The notes beneath the pieces were generated by a model. It was not told the origin of the DNA, ran no database searches, and saw only the letters and a program-made list of their open reading frames with translations. Source: a virus. From it: a stretch of DNA of 64,000 bases. Where the stretch lies: positions 1 to 64,000 of IMG/VR virus record IMGVR_UViG_3300021142_000007. One strand, 5' to 3'. Positions 55,190-63,132 of the stretch are shown here, piece after piece. The position numbers and the translations under genes were made by a program. The first letter of the stretch is position 1, and each line of letters opens with the position of its first letter.

Positions 55190-55726
55190 TTAGTCCATTT
55201 CAAAACTAGGCACAAGTTCCGTATACCCGTCAGGTATTTTTTTGTCTACGCTGATTAGGTCTCTAGCCCATATACCAATATGAGGATTTTCTTCTCTGCG
55301 GTAGTCACCACCACCTTGTCCGTTACCTTCGCAGGTCAATAGTGGTAGCGGATGCACTTGATAGTCCGACCACTCACCTTTGCCAAATGGACAAATTAAT
55401 TTATCTACAAATTGCTTTTTGGTATGGTTAATGATATACCTTGTTTCAGCAAGCGTATAAGGGTTTTCATGTCCCCCTTTGTTTTTGTCATTGCAACGGT
55501 CATAAACATTGCTTTTACGACCCTTGCACTTTTCGGCATAGTCGCCAGCCCATACAAGCCTTTGAGGTGCTTGCTTTAGATGCGCTTCCACCATAGCAAC
55601 GAAGTTATTACCCATGTATGAGTGTTCCATTAGCTTTAAACCATTTCGGTAGTCATGGCTATAAAACCAAGCAAGAACTGTCTTTTTGTTTCTAGCTAAG
55701 AACGCTGGATGATAGTATTGTCCCAT
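55190..55726 (-). CDS. Conserved phage hypothetical protein, MGQYY type (178 aa)
   Basis: MGQYYHPAFLARNKKTVLAW, SHDYRNGLKLMEHSYMGNNF then LVWAGDYAEKCKG: a start and motif set seen in many phage and bacterial hypothetical proteins, as far as I recall. Cys and His (CPFGKGEWSDY, LLTCEGNGQ) may bind metal. Function unknown. Confidence 0.8.
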   Translation of the reverse strand: MGQYYHPAFLARNKKTVLAWFYSHDYRNGLKLMEHSYMGNNFVAMVEAHLKQAPQRLVWAGDYAEKCKGRKSNVYDRCNDKNKGGHENPYTLAETRYIINHTKKQFVDKLICPFGKGEWSDYQVHPLPLLTCEGNGQGGGDYRREENPHIGIWARDLISVDKKIPDGYTELVPSFEMD

Positions 55727-55751
55727 TGTTTTTTGTTTTTGATTAATGATA

Positions 55752-55781
55752 CAAAGATAATACTTTATTTGGAAATTCCAA
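55752..55781 (-). promoter_or_regulatory. Host-type promoter
   Basis: Minus strand TTG, 19-base spacer, TATCTTTG at 55752-55759. Confidence 0.78.
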
Positions 55782-55782
55782 A

Positions 55783-56103
55783 TTAATTGGAAATTCTTTT
55801 TTCAGTTTTTAGCTTTTCAGCTTCATAGAACTCACAGATGATAAGAATATCCTGTAATTCATCTTTGGTCATAAGTTCATAGTCCTGTTTATAGCTATGA
55901 ATACTATCATCATTGCTACTGGTAGTATCATACACTTCAACGTCAGCACCGTTCAAATTAAAGTGTTCAGCTAAGGCAATAAGGTCGCCCATTTGTCCAA
56001 CACCTACTGATTGCCCATCATTCTGTTCAACTTCGCCAGCACTAAAAGAACCAAACTTATTGATGATGCGTTTGATGTTCTTGATGATTGTTTTCTTTTG
56101 CAT
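55783..56103 (-). CDS. Early acidic protein (106 aa)
   Basis: MQKKTIIKNIKRIINKFGSF, GVGQMGDLIALAEHFNLNGA and an acidic SNDDSIHSYKQDYELMTKDE. Soluble. Function unknown. Confidence 0.74.
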   Translation of the reverse strand: MQKKTIIKNIKRIINKFGSFSAGEVEQNDGQSVGVGQMGDLIALAEHFNLNGADVEVYDTTSSNDDSIHSYKQDYELMTKDELQDILIICEFYEAEKLKTEKRISN

Positions 56104-56127
56104 AAGTTTTGTTTTTGATTAATGATA

Positions 56128-56157
56128 CAAAGATAAAAAAGGATTTGGAAATTCCAA
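56128..56157 (-). promoter_or_regulatory. Host-type promoter
   Basis: Minus strand TTG, 19-base spacer, TATCTTTG at 56128-56135; overlaps the terminator. Confidence 0.78.
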
Positions 56158-56167
56158 ATCCTTTTTT
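56134..56167 (-). terminator. Terminator overlapping a promoter
   Basis: AAAAAGGATTTGG / CCAAATCCTTTTTT; ends 56179-56694. Confidence 0.85.
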
Positions 56168-56178
56168 GTTAAAATATC

Positions 56179-56694
56179 CTAGTCGTGCATATCCATTAGT
56201 ACCACCCACTTTTTGCCTTCGTATTGCTCGACTACATTGGTTACACCAAATTCTGTATAGTCATATTCGTTGTAGCTTTCGGTCAATACGTCAAATGTAG
56301 CGTCTATTGGCTTATCGCTAATGGCTCTACCCTCTTCAAATTTACGCTTTTCCATAAGGTCTTCGATGTACTTAGCATACGACCATAATTCATTTGAAGT
56401 CATGGTTTCGATAGTCTTACCCTCCTTTAGTGCTTGTAGGGCTACATCAGCTTTCCATGAAGTACCAATGGCTTTTTGTACCATTTCATTGATTTTTTCA
56501 ATGGTATCGCTTTTTTCATCAGGTTCGTAACGACCTTCGCCATTCAGATAGACTTCGTTGTCCTCGCTGACAGCCCCACACATGGAACGCCAGTTGTTCT
56601 CTGTTCCGAAGTCAAATAATAGGTCTTCCGCTTCATTACAAGCGTCTAAGCCACTTTCGGCTCTTACTACGATTAAATGCAGATTATGCGCCAT
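56179..56694 (-). CDS. Early hypothetical protein (171 aa)
   Basis: MAHNLHLIVVRAESGLDACN, EDLLFDFGTENNWRSMCGAV and a helical middle; C-terminal MDMHD. The N-terminal half looks like a conserved alpha/beta phage domain (HNLHLIVV...DFGTENN). Function unknown. Confidence 0.76.
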   Translation of the reverse strand: MAHNLHLIVVRAESGLDACNEAEDLLFDFGTENNWRSMCGAVSEDNEVYLNGEGRYEPDEKSDTIEKINEMVQKAIGTSWKADVALQALKEGKTIETMTSNELWSYAKYIEDLMEKRKFEEGRAISDKPIDATFDVLTESYNEYDYTEFGVTNVVEQYEGKKWVVLMDMHD

Positions 56695-56722
56695 TGTTTT
56701 TTTGTTTTGATTAATAATAGGA

Positions 56723-56753
56723 CAAATATAAAAAAACCCCTAGACATACGCAA
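56723..56753 (-). promoter_or_regulatory. Host-type promoter
   Basis: Minus strand TTG, 20-base spacer, TATATTTG at 56723-56730; overlaps a terminator. Confidence 0.76.
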
Positions 56754-56765
56754 GGGGTTTTTTGT
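56729..56765 (-). terminator. Terminator overlapping a promoter
   Basis: AAAAAACCCCT / AGGGGTTTTTT; ends 56781-57521. Confidence 0.85.
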
Positions 56766-56780
56766 TAAAGAGTGTTAATT

Positions 56781-57521
56781 TTATTTGTTGTAGATTTCCA
56801 GCAGTTGAGCATATAGCTTACCTTCGCTGGTGCTAAAAATGAATTTATCTTTGATAGCACTTTTTATTTTCTTCACCATTGCCTTTTGATTGTAGGCTTC
56901 CACCGTAAGCATAAGCTTTATCAGTGCTTCGTTCATCGGGCGAGTATTCGGCAAGCTATACGATAGTTCTCTGATATAGCCCAGCAGTTCTTCACCGCGT
57001 AATTTATTTACGATTTCAAAAGTACCTTCTTTTACCATCTTGGTTACTTTTGACCTCGTTTTTTGAGAATAGGCTTGCATGATTACAGTTACCTGTATAT
57101 CGGAAAATGCACCCTTGTAGTCAGAACGAAGTTGACCATAGTGTTTTTTACCACTTTCAGCCCAGCTATGGATATAGTCATCCAGCTTCCATGATTTGCT
57201 GGTATTATTGAGGTCTATCATCAGCTGTGTGATGTCTTGTTCGGTTTCACACTCTATTACTTTGCAATGAATGCTCCATTTTAGTTCTTTGATTGCTTCG
57301 GTCAAATGCTGTCCATCTACGATATAGAAGTTGTTATTGTACTTCACCACGATTACGTAGCGCAATACACCATGCTTCAATATAGAAGACTTCATTTTTG
57401 CCACGTGCAATTTGCAAATAGCACGGTTTTTTGCAAAGGTCTTTAGCAGGTGATACATATCAGGACTGATTACCAATACGCTCTCTAGCGTGTTTACCAC
57501 TTGTTTTGTTAGTGTTGACAT
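56781..57521 (-). CDS. ParB-like domain protein
   Basis: 246 residues. Residues about 25-95 form a ParB/Srx-type fold: RAICKLHVAKMKSSILKHGV, KYNNNFYIVDGQHLTEAIKE (the DGQHxxEA motif) and TQLMIDLNNTSKSWKLDDYI. The C-terminal part is helical without the usual ParB HTH. Such short ParB-like proteins occur in many phages; DNA binding or a regulatory role is likely, not chromosome segregation. Confidence 0.84.
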   Translation of the reverse strand: MSTLTKQVVNTLESVLVISPDMYHLLKTFAKNRAICKLHVAKMKSSILKHGVLRYVIVVKYNNNFYIVDGQHLTEAIKELKWSIHCKVIECETEQDITQLMIDLNNTSKSWKLDDYIHSWAESGKKHYGQLRSDYKGAFSDIQVTVIMQAYSQKTRSKVTKMVKEGTFEIVNKLRGEELLGYIRELSYSLPNTRPMNEALIKLMLTVEAYNQKAMVKKIKSAIKDKFIFSTSEGKLYAQLLEIYNK

Positions 57522-57548
57522 TGTTTTTTGTTTTGATTAATAATAGGA

Positions 57549-57578
57549 CAAAGATAAGACTATTTTTTAGATTTCCAA
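57549..57578 (-). promoter_or_regulatory. Host-type promoter
   Basis: Minus strand TTG, 19-base spacer, TATCTTTG at 57549-57556. Confidence 0.78.
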
Positions 57579-57590
57579 GTATAAATGAAA

Positions 57591-57902
57591 TTATTTTTTA
57601 CCAATGATTGCTTTGATGATAAAGCCCATTTCATACTTGGTACCATACATTGTCATGAATACCAAAGCATTGATATGTGTCTGTGACCCTTCCGAAGCTT
57701 TCTGAACCACAAATCTAACGGCATCAGCATCGGTCTCGAATACTTGGTCGTCATCAACCTTCTCGATACGAAACTCGCTACCATTGGCTGTTCCATGTGA
57801 TTCAAATATGCTCCAACCCTCGCCCCTTATTGCTTCATGAATGTCATTAAGCATAGTTACGTGTTCAATACTAACGTTCTTTTCTTGTTGTAGTTGTGTC
57901 AT
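57591..57902 (-). CDS. Early hypothetical protein (103 aa)
   Basis: MTQLQQEKNVSIEHVTMLND, GEGWSIFESHGTANGSEFRI and a hydrophobic end (ALVFMTMYGTKYEMGFIIKA). Alpha/beta. Function unknown. Confidence 0.74.
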   Translation of the reverse strand: MTQLQQEKNVSIEHVTMLNDIHEAIRGEGWSIFESHGTANGSEFRIEKVDDDQVFETDADAVRFVVQKASEGSQTHINALVFMTMYGTKYEMGFIIKAIIGKK

Positions 57903-57921
57903 TGTTTATTGATTATGATGA

Positions 57922-57951
57922 CAAAGATAATGATATTTTTCGGATTTCCAA
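57922..57951 (-). promoter_or_regulatory. Host-type promoter
   Basis: Minus strand TTG, 19-base spacer, TATCATTATC-type leader with TATCTTTG at 57922-57929. Confidence 0.76.
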
Positions 57952-57952
57952 A

Positions 57953-58360
57953 TTATAGTTGTTTTATCAGTACTTTTTTTCCTTCGTATTCCTTTACGAC
58001 CTCTAAAAGGTTTTTATTCTCTGCGTTGAATCTTAGATGCTCTCCATCAGGAACAACCGTAACACAGATATGGATAGACATATCGCCAAAGGTTTCACCT
58101 TCTTTTATTTGATAGTCTATCAAGACTTCTTTGATGATACCCAAGAAACATATAGGCAGTTTTTTAATTTCTTCGGCTATCACCAATGTCATATTCATCC
58201 TACTTAATTTCTGAATAGGTACTTCAAACGTAGACGTTACATAAAACCCATTAGCACTACCAATACGTAGTGAGCCTAGATTGGTTATACCTAATTCTTC
58301 TTTGATTACACCAGTGATTGCTGAAATCATATTAAAATACATAGTGTTTATTCTTTCCAT
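57953..58360 (-). CDS. Early hypothetical protein (135 aa)
   Basis: MERINTMYFNMISAITGVIK, LRIGSANGFYVTSTFEVPIQ, DMSIHICVTVVPDGEHLRFN: beta-rich with a helical start. No motif recognised. Confidence 0.74.
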   Translation of the reverse strand: MERINTMYFNMISAITGVIKEELGITNLGSLRIGSANGFYVTSTFEVPIQKLSRMNMTLVIAEEIKKLPICFLGIIKEVLIDYQIKEGETFGDMSIHICVTVVPDGEHLRFNAENKNLLEVVKEYEGKKVLIKQL

Positions 58361-58379
58361 TGCTTATTGTTTATGAGGA

Positions 58380-58409
58380 CAAAGATAATACTATTTTTTA
58401 GATTTCCTA
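58380..58409 (-). promoter_or_regulatory. Host-type promoter, weak -33
   Basis: TATCTTTG at 58380-58387 on the minus strand; the -33 box is TAG rather than TTG. Confidence 0.55.
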
Positions 58410-58855
58410 GTTTTTTCTTGATTTTTTTTGTAATTGATATGCTCCTTAAGCTTATCGCTCATCCATGTATGAGTCGCCATATCATCAACATCCTCCATGA
58501 ATGATGAATACGCGAAGTAATTATCGCTCACCAATTCGCGTTTTCGGTTAAACATCTTCACACACGCATTCTCGTCACACTCTTCGAAGTTAACGTAATA
58601 GATGTGGTTCTTGGTCTCCAGTACCCTTTCAAATGTACCTAGTAGTGTTTTGATATATCGCTGAGAACTTAGTTTCATTATATAGTCTTTTTTTGCTTTT
58701 TCGAACTTAATTAAATACTCTTCGTATTGCCCTATATTACTTTGTTTAAGCTTAGATAAAGCATAAGACGCATTCGTATCTTCAGGTGCTGTCCCTAGAT
58801 GTATCGAACGTATAGAATTTTCTATGTTACGTATTAGTAACTCCTCATTCTTCAT
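58391..58855 (-). CDS. Early helical protein (154 aa)
   Basis: The start is placed at MKNEELLIRNIENSIRS, overlapping the previous gene by 11 bases; MTKYVR at 58873 is an alternative. Helical and basic, ends in a Lys-rich tail (KKNQEKTRKSKK). FEECDENACVKMFNRKRELV is in the middle. Function unknown. Confidence 0.7.
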   Translation of the reverse strand: MKNEELLIRNIENSIRSIHLGTAPEDTNASYALSKLKQSNIGQYEEYLIKFEKAKKDYIMKLSSQRYIKTLLGTFERVLETKNHIYYVNFEECDENACVKMFNRKRELVSDNYFAYSSFMEDVDDMATHTWMSDKLKEHINYKKNQEKTRKSKK

Positions 58856-59174
58856 CCTCACATATTTCGTCATAAGATACCTCCATATCGATTTTCCCAT
58901 CCAATACCAATTGCCAGAAATTCTGGGAATTACTGAACGTTCCTTTCGTCCCAGCTTTTAAGACATCTCTACTGGGTATACGATTGCCATAATAGTCCTT
59001 GCGGAATACCTTCGGTAGCATACACGCACCGCTCTCAAGCAAACGCATTGCTTCGCGACCTACGCTACCCTCAAAGAGCCATGCTTGACCTGAATCGATG
59101 TTTTTTTGCATCCCGTCAAGACCATATTGTTTCTGTAGCTTTTTTATGCTTGCAAATGATAATGCTTTTGTCAT
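58845..59174 (-). CDS. Early hypothetical protein (109 aa)
   Basis: MTKALSFASIKKLQKQYGLD, AWLFEGSVGREAMRLLESGA, then RKDYYGNRIPSRDVLKAGTK. This looks like a known phage hypothetical family but I cannot name it. It overlaps 59171-59461 by 4 bases. Confidence 0.75.
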   Translation of the reverse strand: MTKALSFASIKKLQKQYGLDGMQKNIDSGQAWLFEGSVGREAMRLLESGACMLPKVFRKDYYGNRIPSRDVLKAGTKGTFSNSQNFWQLVLDGKIDMEVSYDEICEDEE

Positions 59175-59461
59175 ATAGATATTTTTATACGTGAATCAAT
59201 ACTACCTCTCCAATTAACACTTACTCCGTGCTGTTCCAGTACCTCGACTATTTCTTTTCCATTACCGTTCCACGCTAAGTAACATGAACCATTTTCCTTT
59301 AGGTCGTTAGCATCTTGATTATGATAAAATACAGCCTTTTCAGCTTTTGCATCAGGAATACTAGCCCATGCGCATGATTGACAGCACCAAAAGTTTTGTC
59401 TAGCGAAGTAACCCTTTTTTCTTAGGGCTTTAAAAGCATTTGTTAGATTTGATTTTGACAT
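59171..59461 (-). CDS. DUF6891-like protein
   Basis: 96 residues. LRKKGYFARQNFWCCQSCAW, VFYHNQDANDLKENGSCYLA and VLEQHGVSVNWRG match the DUF6891 pattern (ARQNFxCCxxC, FYHxQD, LAWxGxGxE). Family role unknown; the Cys may bind zinc. First gene of a three-gene unit (59171, 58845, 58391). Confidence 0.82.
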   Translation of the reverse strand: MSKSNLTNAFKALRKKGYFARQNFWCCQSCAWASIPDAKAEKAVFYHNQDANDLKENGSCYLAWNGNGKEIVEVLEQHGVSVNWRGSIDSRIKISI

Positions 59462-59481
59462 GATATTTTTATTTTATGGAA

Positions 59482-59512
59482 CAAATATAAGAAAAGGATT
59501 TGGAATATCCAA
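59482..59512 (-). promoter_or_regulatory. Host-type promoter
   Basis: Minus strand TTG, 20-base spacer, TATATTTG at 59482-59489; overlaps a terminator. Confidence 0.76.
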
Positions 59513-59521
59513 ACCCTTTTC
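59490..59521 (-). terminator. Hairpin terminator overlapping a promoter
   Basis: AAAAGG(A)TTTGG / CCAAA-CCCTTTT; ends 59531-60016. Confidence 0.7.
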
Positions 59522-59530
59522 CATTTTTAT

Positions 59531-60016
59531 TTACGCTGTTTGTACTTTGTATTCCTTCACGATTTCATAGATGTTTCGGCATATACGGTCATTGTACGCG
59601 AAACGGTCTTTCATGTAGTCTTCGAGCGATATTTCAGGCAACGCATATTCTTCGAGCATTTCCGATAGCTTACAAGAATTTGTATACGATGGAAACATAC
59701 CAAAGCCTTTCAAGCCTCCATCTTCCTTGCGCTTTTCAGAATACACATCTAGCTTTACCTTGCCATCCTCGATGATTTGTCCAACACACTCGGTGTCCAC
59801 AAGCATACTCGTACCCTTTATGAGCGCAAGACTACCACGTATAGCAAAGTATTCATCAGGCTCTGCTTGCTTTACCAGTGTGCTTTCTTTGCATTTCTCC
59901 AACTGGTCTTTGATAGCCTTGTCAATGTCAGCGTTTAGCTTCTTGACATCTATTGGTATAACCATGATACCATTTACGTTTTTGCTTAGGTTTTGTCTTT
60001 CTTCTTTCGTTACCAT
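59531..60016 (-). CDS. Early hypothetical protein (161 aa)
   Basis: MVTKEERQNLSKNVNGIMVI, helical DKAIKDQLEKCKESTLVKQA, then beta EYFAIRGSLALIKGTSMLVD. Function unknown. Confidence 0.75.
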   Translation of the reverse strand: MVTKEERQNLSKNVNGIMVIPIDVKKLNADIDKAIKDQLEKCKESTLVKQAEPDEYFAIRGSLALIKGTSMLVDTECVGQIIEDGKVKLDVYSEKRKEDGGLKGFGMFPSYTNSCKLSEMLEEYALPEISLEDYMKDRFAYNDRICRNIYEIVKEYKVQTA

Positions 60017-60044
60017 TTTGATTTGTTTTGATTAATTAATGATG

Positions 60045-60074
60045 CAAAGATAATAAGAAAAATGATACTACCAA
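60045..60074 (-). promoter_or_regulatory. Host-type promoter
   Basis: Minus strand TTG, 19-base spacer, TATCTTTG at 60045-60052. Confidence 0.78.
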
Positions 60075-60093
60075 ATCCCAGCACAACTTTTTT

Positions 60094-60564
60094 TTAGGCT
60101 TCTTCTTTTTCTTTCATCGCGTCCAAAAAGTCTTCGGCATTGCCCTCAAACAATACACGCTTTTTATGCACATATTTGTTTTTCTCGTTATAGTAGCCAA
60201 ATTCATAGCAACGTAAGATTACTTCACGTGTATCGCTATTCACTTCGATTTCATACGTGTAGGCTTCACCACAGTCTTTGGCGTTCGCCTTATTTATGTA
60301 GAAACCACCAACGCCTTTTTTGAAATGAGCAATCAGTTGAGCCGCAAGACAACCTGCGCCGTTGAAAACGCGTTGTTTGCTTTCTATGTCGTCTGGTGAA
60401 AAACCATCAACTACCTTACTGCCATTCAAGAACTCCACAAGGTCAGCACCATGTCCAAGTGGATAGCCATCATATTGGCGATACATGGTGAGAAGTGTTT
60501 GTTTTTTCTTTTTACCTTCTTCGTTCCAACTTTCGATAATGTGTGTTAAACTACGTGTACCCAT
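60094..60564 (-). CDS. Conserved hypothetical protein, MGTRSLTHI type (156 aa)
   Basis: MGTRSLTHIIESWNEEGKKK, LLTMYRQYDGYPLGHGADLV then EFLNG, and IAHFKKGVGGFYI: a pattern common to many phage and bacterial hypothetical proteins. No catalytic residues known. Own promoter. Confidence 0.82.
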   Translation of the reverse strand: MGTRSLTHIIESWNEEGKKKKQTLLTMYRQYDGYPLGHGADLVEFLNGSKVVDGFSPDDIESKQRVFNGAGCLAAQLIAHFKKGVGGFYINKANAKDCGEAYTYEIEVNSDTREVILRCYEFGYYNEKNKYVHKKRVLFEGNAEDFLDAMKEKEEA

Positions 60565-60589
60565 GATTTATTTGTTTTGATTAGTGATG

Positions 60590-60619
60590 CAAAGATAATG
60601 CTTTTTTTCGTATTTCCAA
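60590..60619 (-). promoter_or_regulatory. Host-type promoter
   Basis: Minus strand TTG, 19-base spacer, TATCTTTG at 60590-60597. Confidence 0.78.
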
Positions 60620-60620
60620 A

Positions 60621-60941
60621 TTATTTTTCAGAAATGTTATCGATTCTATGCTTTGTTGATAAATCGGAACGCTCATGCCAATACAAGTCTTCAAACATCT
60701 TACGCGCGTGTTCTTCGTTATTGGCTTCGATATACATATCCGACTTATACGTTATAAGATACTTCTTCTTAGGCGGTTGAGTGTCGTCTATACACTTCTC
60801 CACCACAAGTACCCATGACCCACTAGGGTCTTCCTCTTGTGCGCTCGGATAGGCTTCAAGCACCTTTTGTATATGGTCTTCGCTTAGTACAGCACCTAAA
60901 AGACTGGCAACGTGTATAACGTCTTCTTTTTGTATGTTCAT
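60621..60941 (-). CDS. Early hypothetical protein (106 aa)
   Basis: MNIQKEDVIHVASLLGAVLS, VLEAYPSAQEEDPSGSWVLV then YLITYKSDMYIEANNEEHAR. The second half looks like a small ferredoxin-like alpha/beta unit. Function unknown. Confidence 0.75.
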   Translation of the reverse strand: MNIQKEDVIHVASLLGAVLSEDHIQKVLEAYPSAQEEDPSGSWVLVVEKCIDDTQPPKKKYLITYKSDMYIEANNEEHARKMFEDLYWHERSDLSTKHRIDNISEK

Positions 60942-60961
60942 TGTTTATTGATTTATGACCA

Positions 60962-60991
60962 CAAAGATAATACTATTTTTCGTATTTCCAA
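60962..60991 (-). promoter_or_regulatory. Host-type promoter
   Basis: Minus strand TTG, 19-base spacer, TATCTTTG at 60962-60969. Confidence 0.78.
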
Positions 60992-60992
60992 A

Positions 60993-61241
60993 TTATTGTA
61001 ACATAATAATATAGTTATCATCAAAAAAAGCCAGTAATAAATTATAACGACATAACTTATCACACATTTCACATATATCATTATATTCTTCTGTTTCAAC
61101 CCATTCGGTTGAAAATTTTTGTTGCCAAATATTCCATATATCCGATTCTATCTTATTCACCAACGCTCTAGCCTCAGATACGGTTCTTGGAGTATTAACC
61201 GCTGAATAAAAACGCTTTTTAAAAGGATTGTTTTTTGTCAT
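60993..61241 (-). CDS. Early helical protein (82 aa)
   Basis: MTKNNPFKKRFYSAVNTPRT, helical EARALVNKIESDIWNIWQQK, Cys in EMCDKLCRYN. Function unknown. Confidence 0.73.
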   Translation of the reverse strand: MTKNNPFKKRFYSAVNTPRTVSEARALVNKIESDIWNIWQQKFSTEWVETEEYNDICEMCDKLCRYNLLLAFFDDNYIIMLQ

Positions 61242-61261
61242 TGCTTATTGATTTATGACCA

Positions 61262-61291
61262 CAAAGATATGGCTTATTTCCGAATTTCCAA
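61262..61291 (-). promoter_or_regulatory. Host-type promoter
   Basis: Minus strand TTG, 19-base spacer, TATCTTTG at 61262-61269. Confidence 0.78.
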
Positions 61292-61300
61292 ATAAATATA

Positions 61301-61328
61301 TAAAAAAAAGAGAGACCCTAGGGTCTCC
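61301..61328 (-). terminator. Rho-independent terminator
   Basis: GAGACCCTAGGGTCTC palindrome followed on the minus strand by TCTTTTTTTTATA; ends 61350-61619. Confidence 0.85.
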
Positions 61329-61349
61329 CATCAATCAAAACAAGTTACT

Positions 61350-61619
61350 TTATTCTTCGATGAACATCATCGGTTCATCCAAATGCTCGTTACATAGCTT
61401 ATCAGCATCCATGCCAATTTCATCATCAGCAACATAGTAATAGATACCTTCATCCACAGATGTTGTCTCGGCATCAGCCTTGTTGGTATGAACACCATTG
61501 ATAATCAAAGCATCATATAGCGAAGCCGTTGAAATGGTAATGGTTTCTTCTTCGTTACCACGCAATACCGTTAGAGTTCTTGTAGGGTATTCTATCCCCT
61601 TGTAGGTTATCTTATCCAT
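61350..61619 (-). CDS. Early hypothetical protein (89 aa)
   Basis: MDKITYKGIEYPTRTLTVLR, beta-rich, then acidic YYVADDEIGMDADKLCNEHL. Similar small proteins with IEYPTR near the start occur in Bacteroidota and phages as far as I recall. Function unknown. Confidence 0.76.
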   Translation of the reverse strand: MDKITYKGIEYPTRTLTVLRGNEEETITISTASLYDALIINGVHTNKADAETTSVDEGIYYYVADDEIGMDADKLCNEHLDEPMMFIEE

Positions 61620-61639
61620 TGTTTATTGATTTATGACTG

Positions 61640-61669
61640 CAAAGATAATTCTTATTTCCGTATTTCCAA
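61640..61669 (-). promoter_or_regulatory. Host-type promoter
   Basis: Minus strand TTG, 19-base spacer, TATCTTTG at 61640-61647. Confidence 0.78.
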
Positions 61670-61671
61670 AT

Positions 61672-62172
61672 TTAATTTGAAAGATACTTCACACAATGCC
61701 AGTAGTCGGTTTCGGTATTTTGAGCGTTCATATCTATGTCATATATACTTACACTATCGTGGTCTTCACAGTAATGAACATCGAAGAACACATCACCTAG
61801 ATTTATAGTATACCAATAGTCGTCTTCGGGTATTTCAAGAACCTTAGTATGAACCACACCATTTGGTTTGAATTTCATCCTTATATCCAACAAACGCTTC
61901 TTCTTATCAAACCTAACATCGAAGAAATGTATCTTTTGCTTAAACTCAAAAGCCTTATCTACGATACGTCTAGGACTATCATCAGCACATATACGCTGGG
62001 TCTGCTTTTTACCACTCATGGTATACCCACGATGCGTTATTTCGTATATGCCCAATCCACGATTATGAAGGAAGTAACCTAAATCCTTGTCTCCACATAT
62101 CAACCACGTAACCGAAGATATACGGGTCAGTCCAGCTTTTTCAGCCAATTCTGTTAGTCTTGATTTTTTCAT
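61672..62172 (-). CDS. Early hypothetical protein (166 aa)
   Basis: MKKSRLTELAEKAGLTRISS, DLGYFLHNRGLGIYEITHRG, then FFDVRFDKKKRLLDIRMKFK. Basic alpha/beta protein; possible nucleic-acid binding. Function unknown. Confidence 0.75.
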   Translation of the reverse strand: MKKSRLTELAEKAGLTRISSVTWLICGDKDLGYFLHNRGLGIYEITHRGYTMSGKKQTQRICADDSPRRIVDKAFEFKQKIHFFDVRFDKKKRLLDIRMKFKPNGVVHTKVLEIPEDDYWYTINLGDVFFDVHYCEDHDSVSIYDIDMNAQNTETDYWHCVKYLSN

Positions 62173-62191
62173 TGCTTATTGATTATGAATA

Positions 62192-62221
62192 CAAAGATAA
62201 TGGTATTTTCCGTATTTCCAA
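62192..62221 (-). promoter_or_regulatory. Host-type promoter
   Basis: Minus strand TTG, 19-base spacer, TATCTTTG at 62192-62199. Confidence 0.78.
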
Positions 62222-62227
62222 ATAATT

Positions 62228-62443
62228 CTATGAATTATTTTGCATTTCTTTTAACCTACCTTGAATTAACTCCTGTGCAAATTCATCCGTCTCCGCATCA
62301 ATATCTCGATACTCGACACTACCATCAGGATATATCTTAGCGATTACACGACCATCTTCGTTATCGTCAGATGTCGTCCAAGCATCAATATGAATTACTC
62401 CATCTTCAATGAAGTCGGCATGTATTTCTGTCCATTTACTCAT
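62228..62443 (-). CDS. Early acidic protein (71 aa)
   Basis: MSKWTEIHADFIEDGVIHID, then a beta segment VIAKIYPDGSVEYRDIDAET and a helix. Four bases after 62448-62663. Last gene of the operon starting at 63085 or 62801. Function unknown. Confidence 0.73.
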   Translation of the reverse strand: MSKWTEIHADFIEDGVIHIDAWTTSDDNEDGRVIAKIYPDGSVEYRDIDAETDEFAQELIQGRLKEMQNNS

Positions 62444-62447
62444 ATGA

Positions 62448-62663
62448 TTATGAATTTAATTTATTTAAAAAACTTATAGCGTCAGTTTCACTATGGAAAG
62501 CATAACGGGTCATTTCTTTACCCCTATATGGCTTTAGACTTAGTCTATCTATCGTTTGACCCTTCTCGTTGGTTATATACCAATAAGTAGCGCAAGCTGG
62601 CAAACCACTAGGTAGTCTCTTGCTTTTGTAAGGTATGTATTGATTTGAATTTAGTGTATACAT
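62448..62663 (-). CDS. Early hypothetical protein (71 aa)
   Basis: MYTLNSNQYIPYKSKRLPSG, WYITNEKGQTIDRLSLKPYR: small beta-alpha fold. Six bases after 62670-62801. Function unknown. Confidence 0.73.
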   Translation of the reverse strand: MYTLNSNQYIPYKSKRLPSGLPACATYWYITNEKGQTIDRLSLKPYRGKEMTRYAFHSETDAISFLNKLNS

Positions 62664-62669
62664 CTTATC

Positions 62670-62801
62670 TTAATTTAGTTGTGAAACAGCTTTCTTCTCC
62701 AATTCATCCAGTATGACATAAACCGCTACGCCACGCCTCTTAGCTTCCAATTCTAATTCCTCTATGGTTACATGAATAACCCCTTCATCCTTTACGCTCA
62801 T
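62670..62801 (-). CDS. Small hypothetical protein (43 aa)
   Basis: MSVKDEGVIHVTIEELELEA then a helix to VSQLN. Clear promoter upstream and close genes downstream support it. Function unknown. Confidence 0.7.
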   Translation of the reverse strand: MSVKDEGVIHVTIEELELEAKRRGVAVYVILDELEKKAVSQLN

Positions 62802-62818
62802 ATGGCTATTTGTTTATG

Positions 62819-62848
62819 CAAAGTTAATAATTATTCCTAGACTTCCAA
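62819..62848 (-). promoter_or_regulatory. Host-type promoter
   Basis: Minus strand TTG, 19-base spacer, TAACTTTG at 62819-62826; drives 62801-62228. Confidence 0.75.
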
Positions 62849-63085
62849 GTCTTTTAACAAATCAGTATCAAAATCTACTAATGGTAATTCAAAAACCTCA
62901 TTGGTTAAAGGCTCATGAACCCTTACCTTTTCAGCATACGTGTCACAATGGTCAGGAGCAATTCCAGCATTGTTAGCAGAACTTCTAATAGCATAGGCTA
63001 TATTTCTAGCTACTTCCATTACATCATTATCATCATCGATACTCGATTCAAAAGTAACCGTAACGCTAAATGTTAATTGTTTCAT
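62837..63085 (-). CDS. Early hypothetical protein (82 aa)
   Basis: MKQLTFSVTVTFESSIDDDN, helical DVMEVARNIAYAIRSSANNA, and FELPLVDFDTDLLKDLEV. A ferredoxin-like alpha/beta layout. Function unknown. Confidence 0.75.
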   Translation of the reverse strand: MKQLTFSVTVTFESSIDDDNDVMEVARNIAYAIRSSANNAGIAPDHCDTYAEKVRVHEPLTNEVFELPLVDFDTDLLKDLEV

Positions 63086-63102
63086 GACCTTGTTTGTTTA
63101 TG

Positions 63103-63132
63103 CAAAGTTAATAATTATTCCGATACTACCAA
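63103..63132 (-). promoter_or_regulatory. Host-type promoter
   Basis: Minus strand TTG, 19-base spacer, TAACTTTG at 63103-63110. Confidence 0.75.
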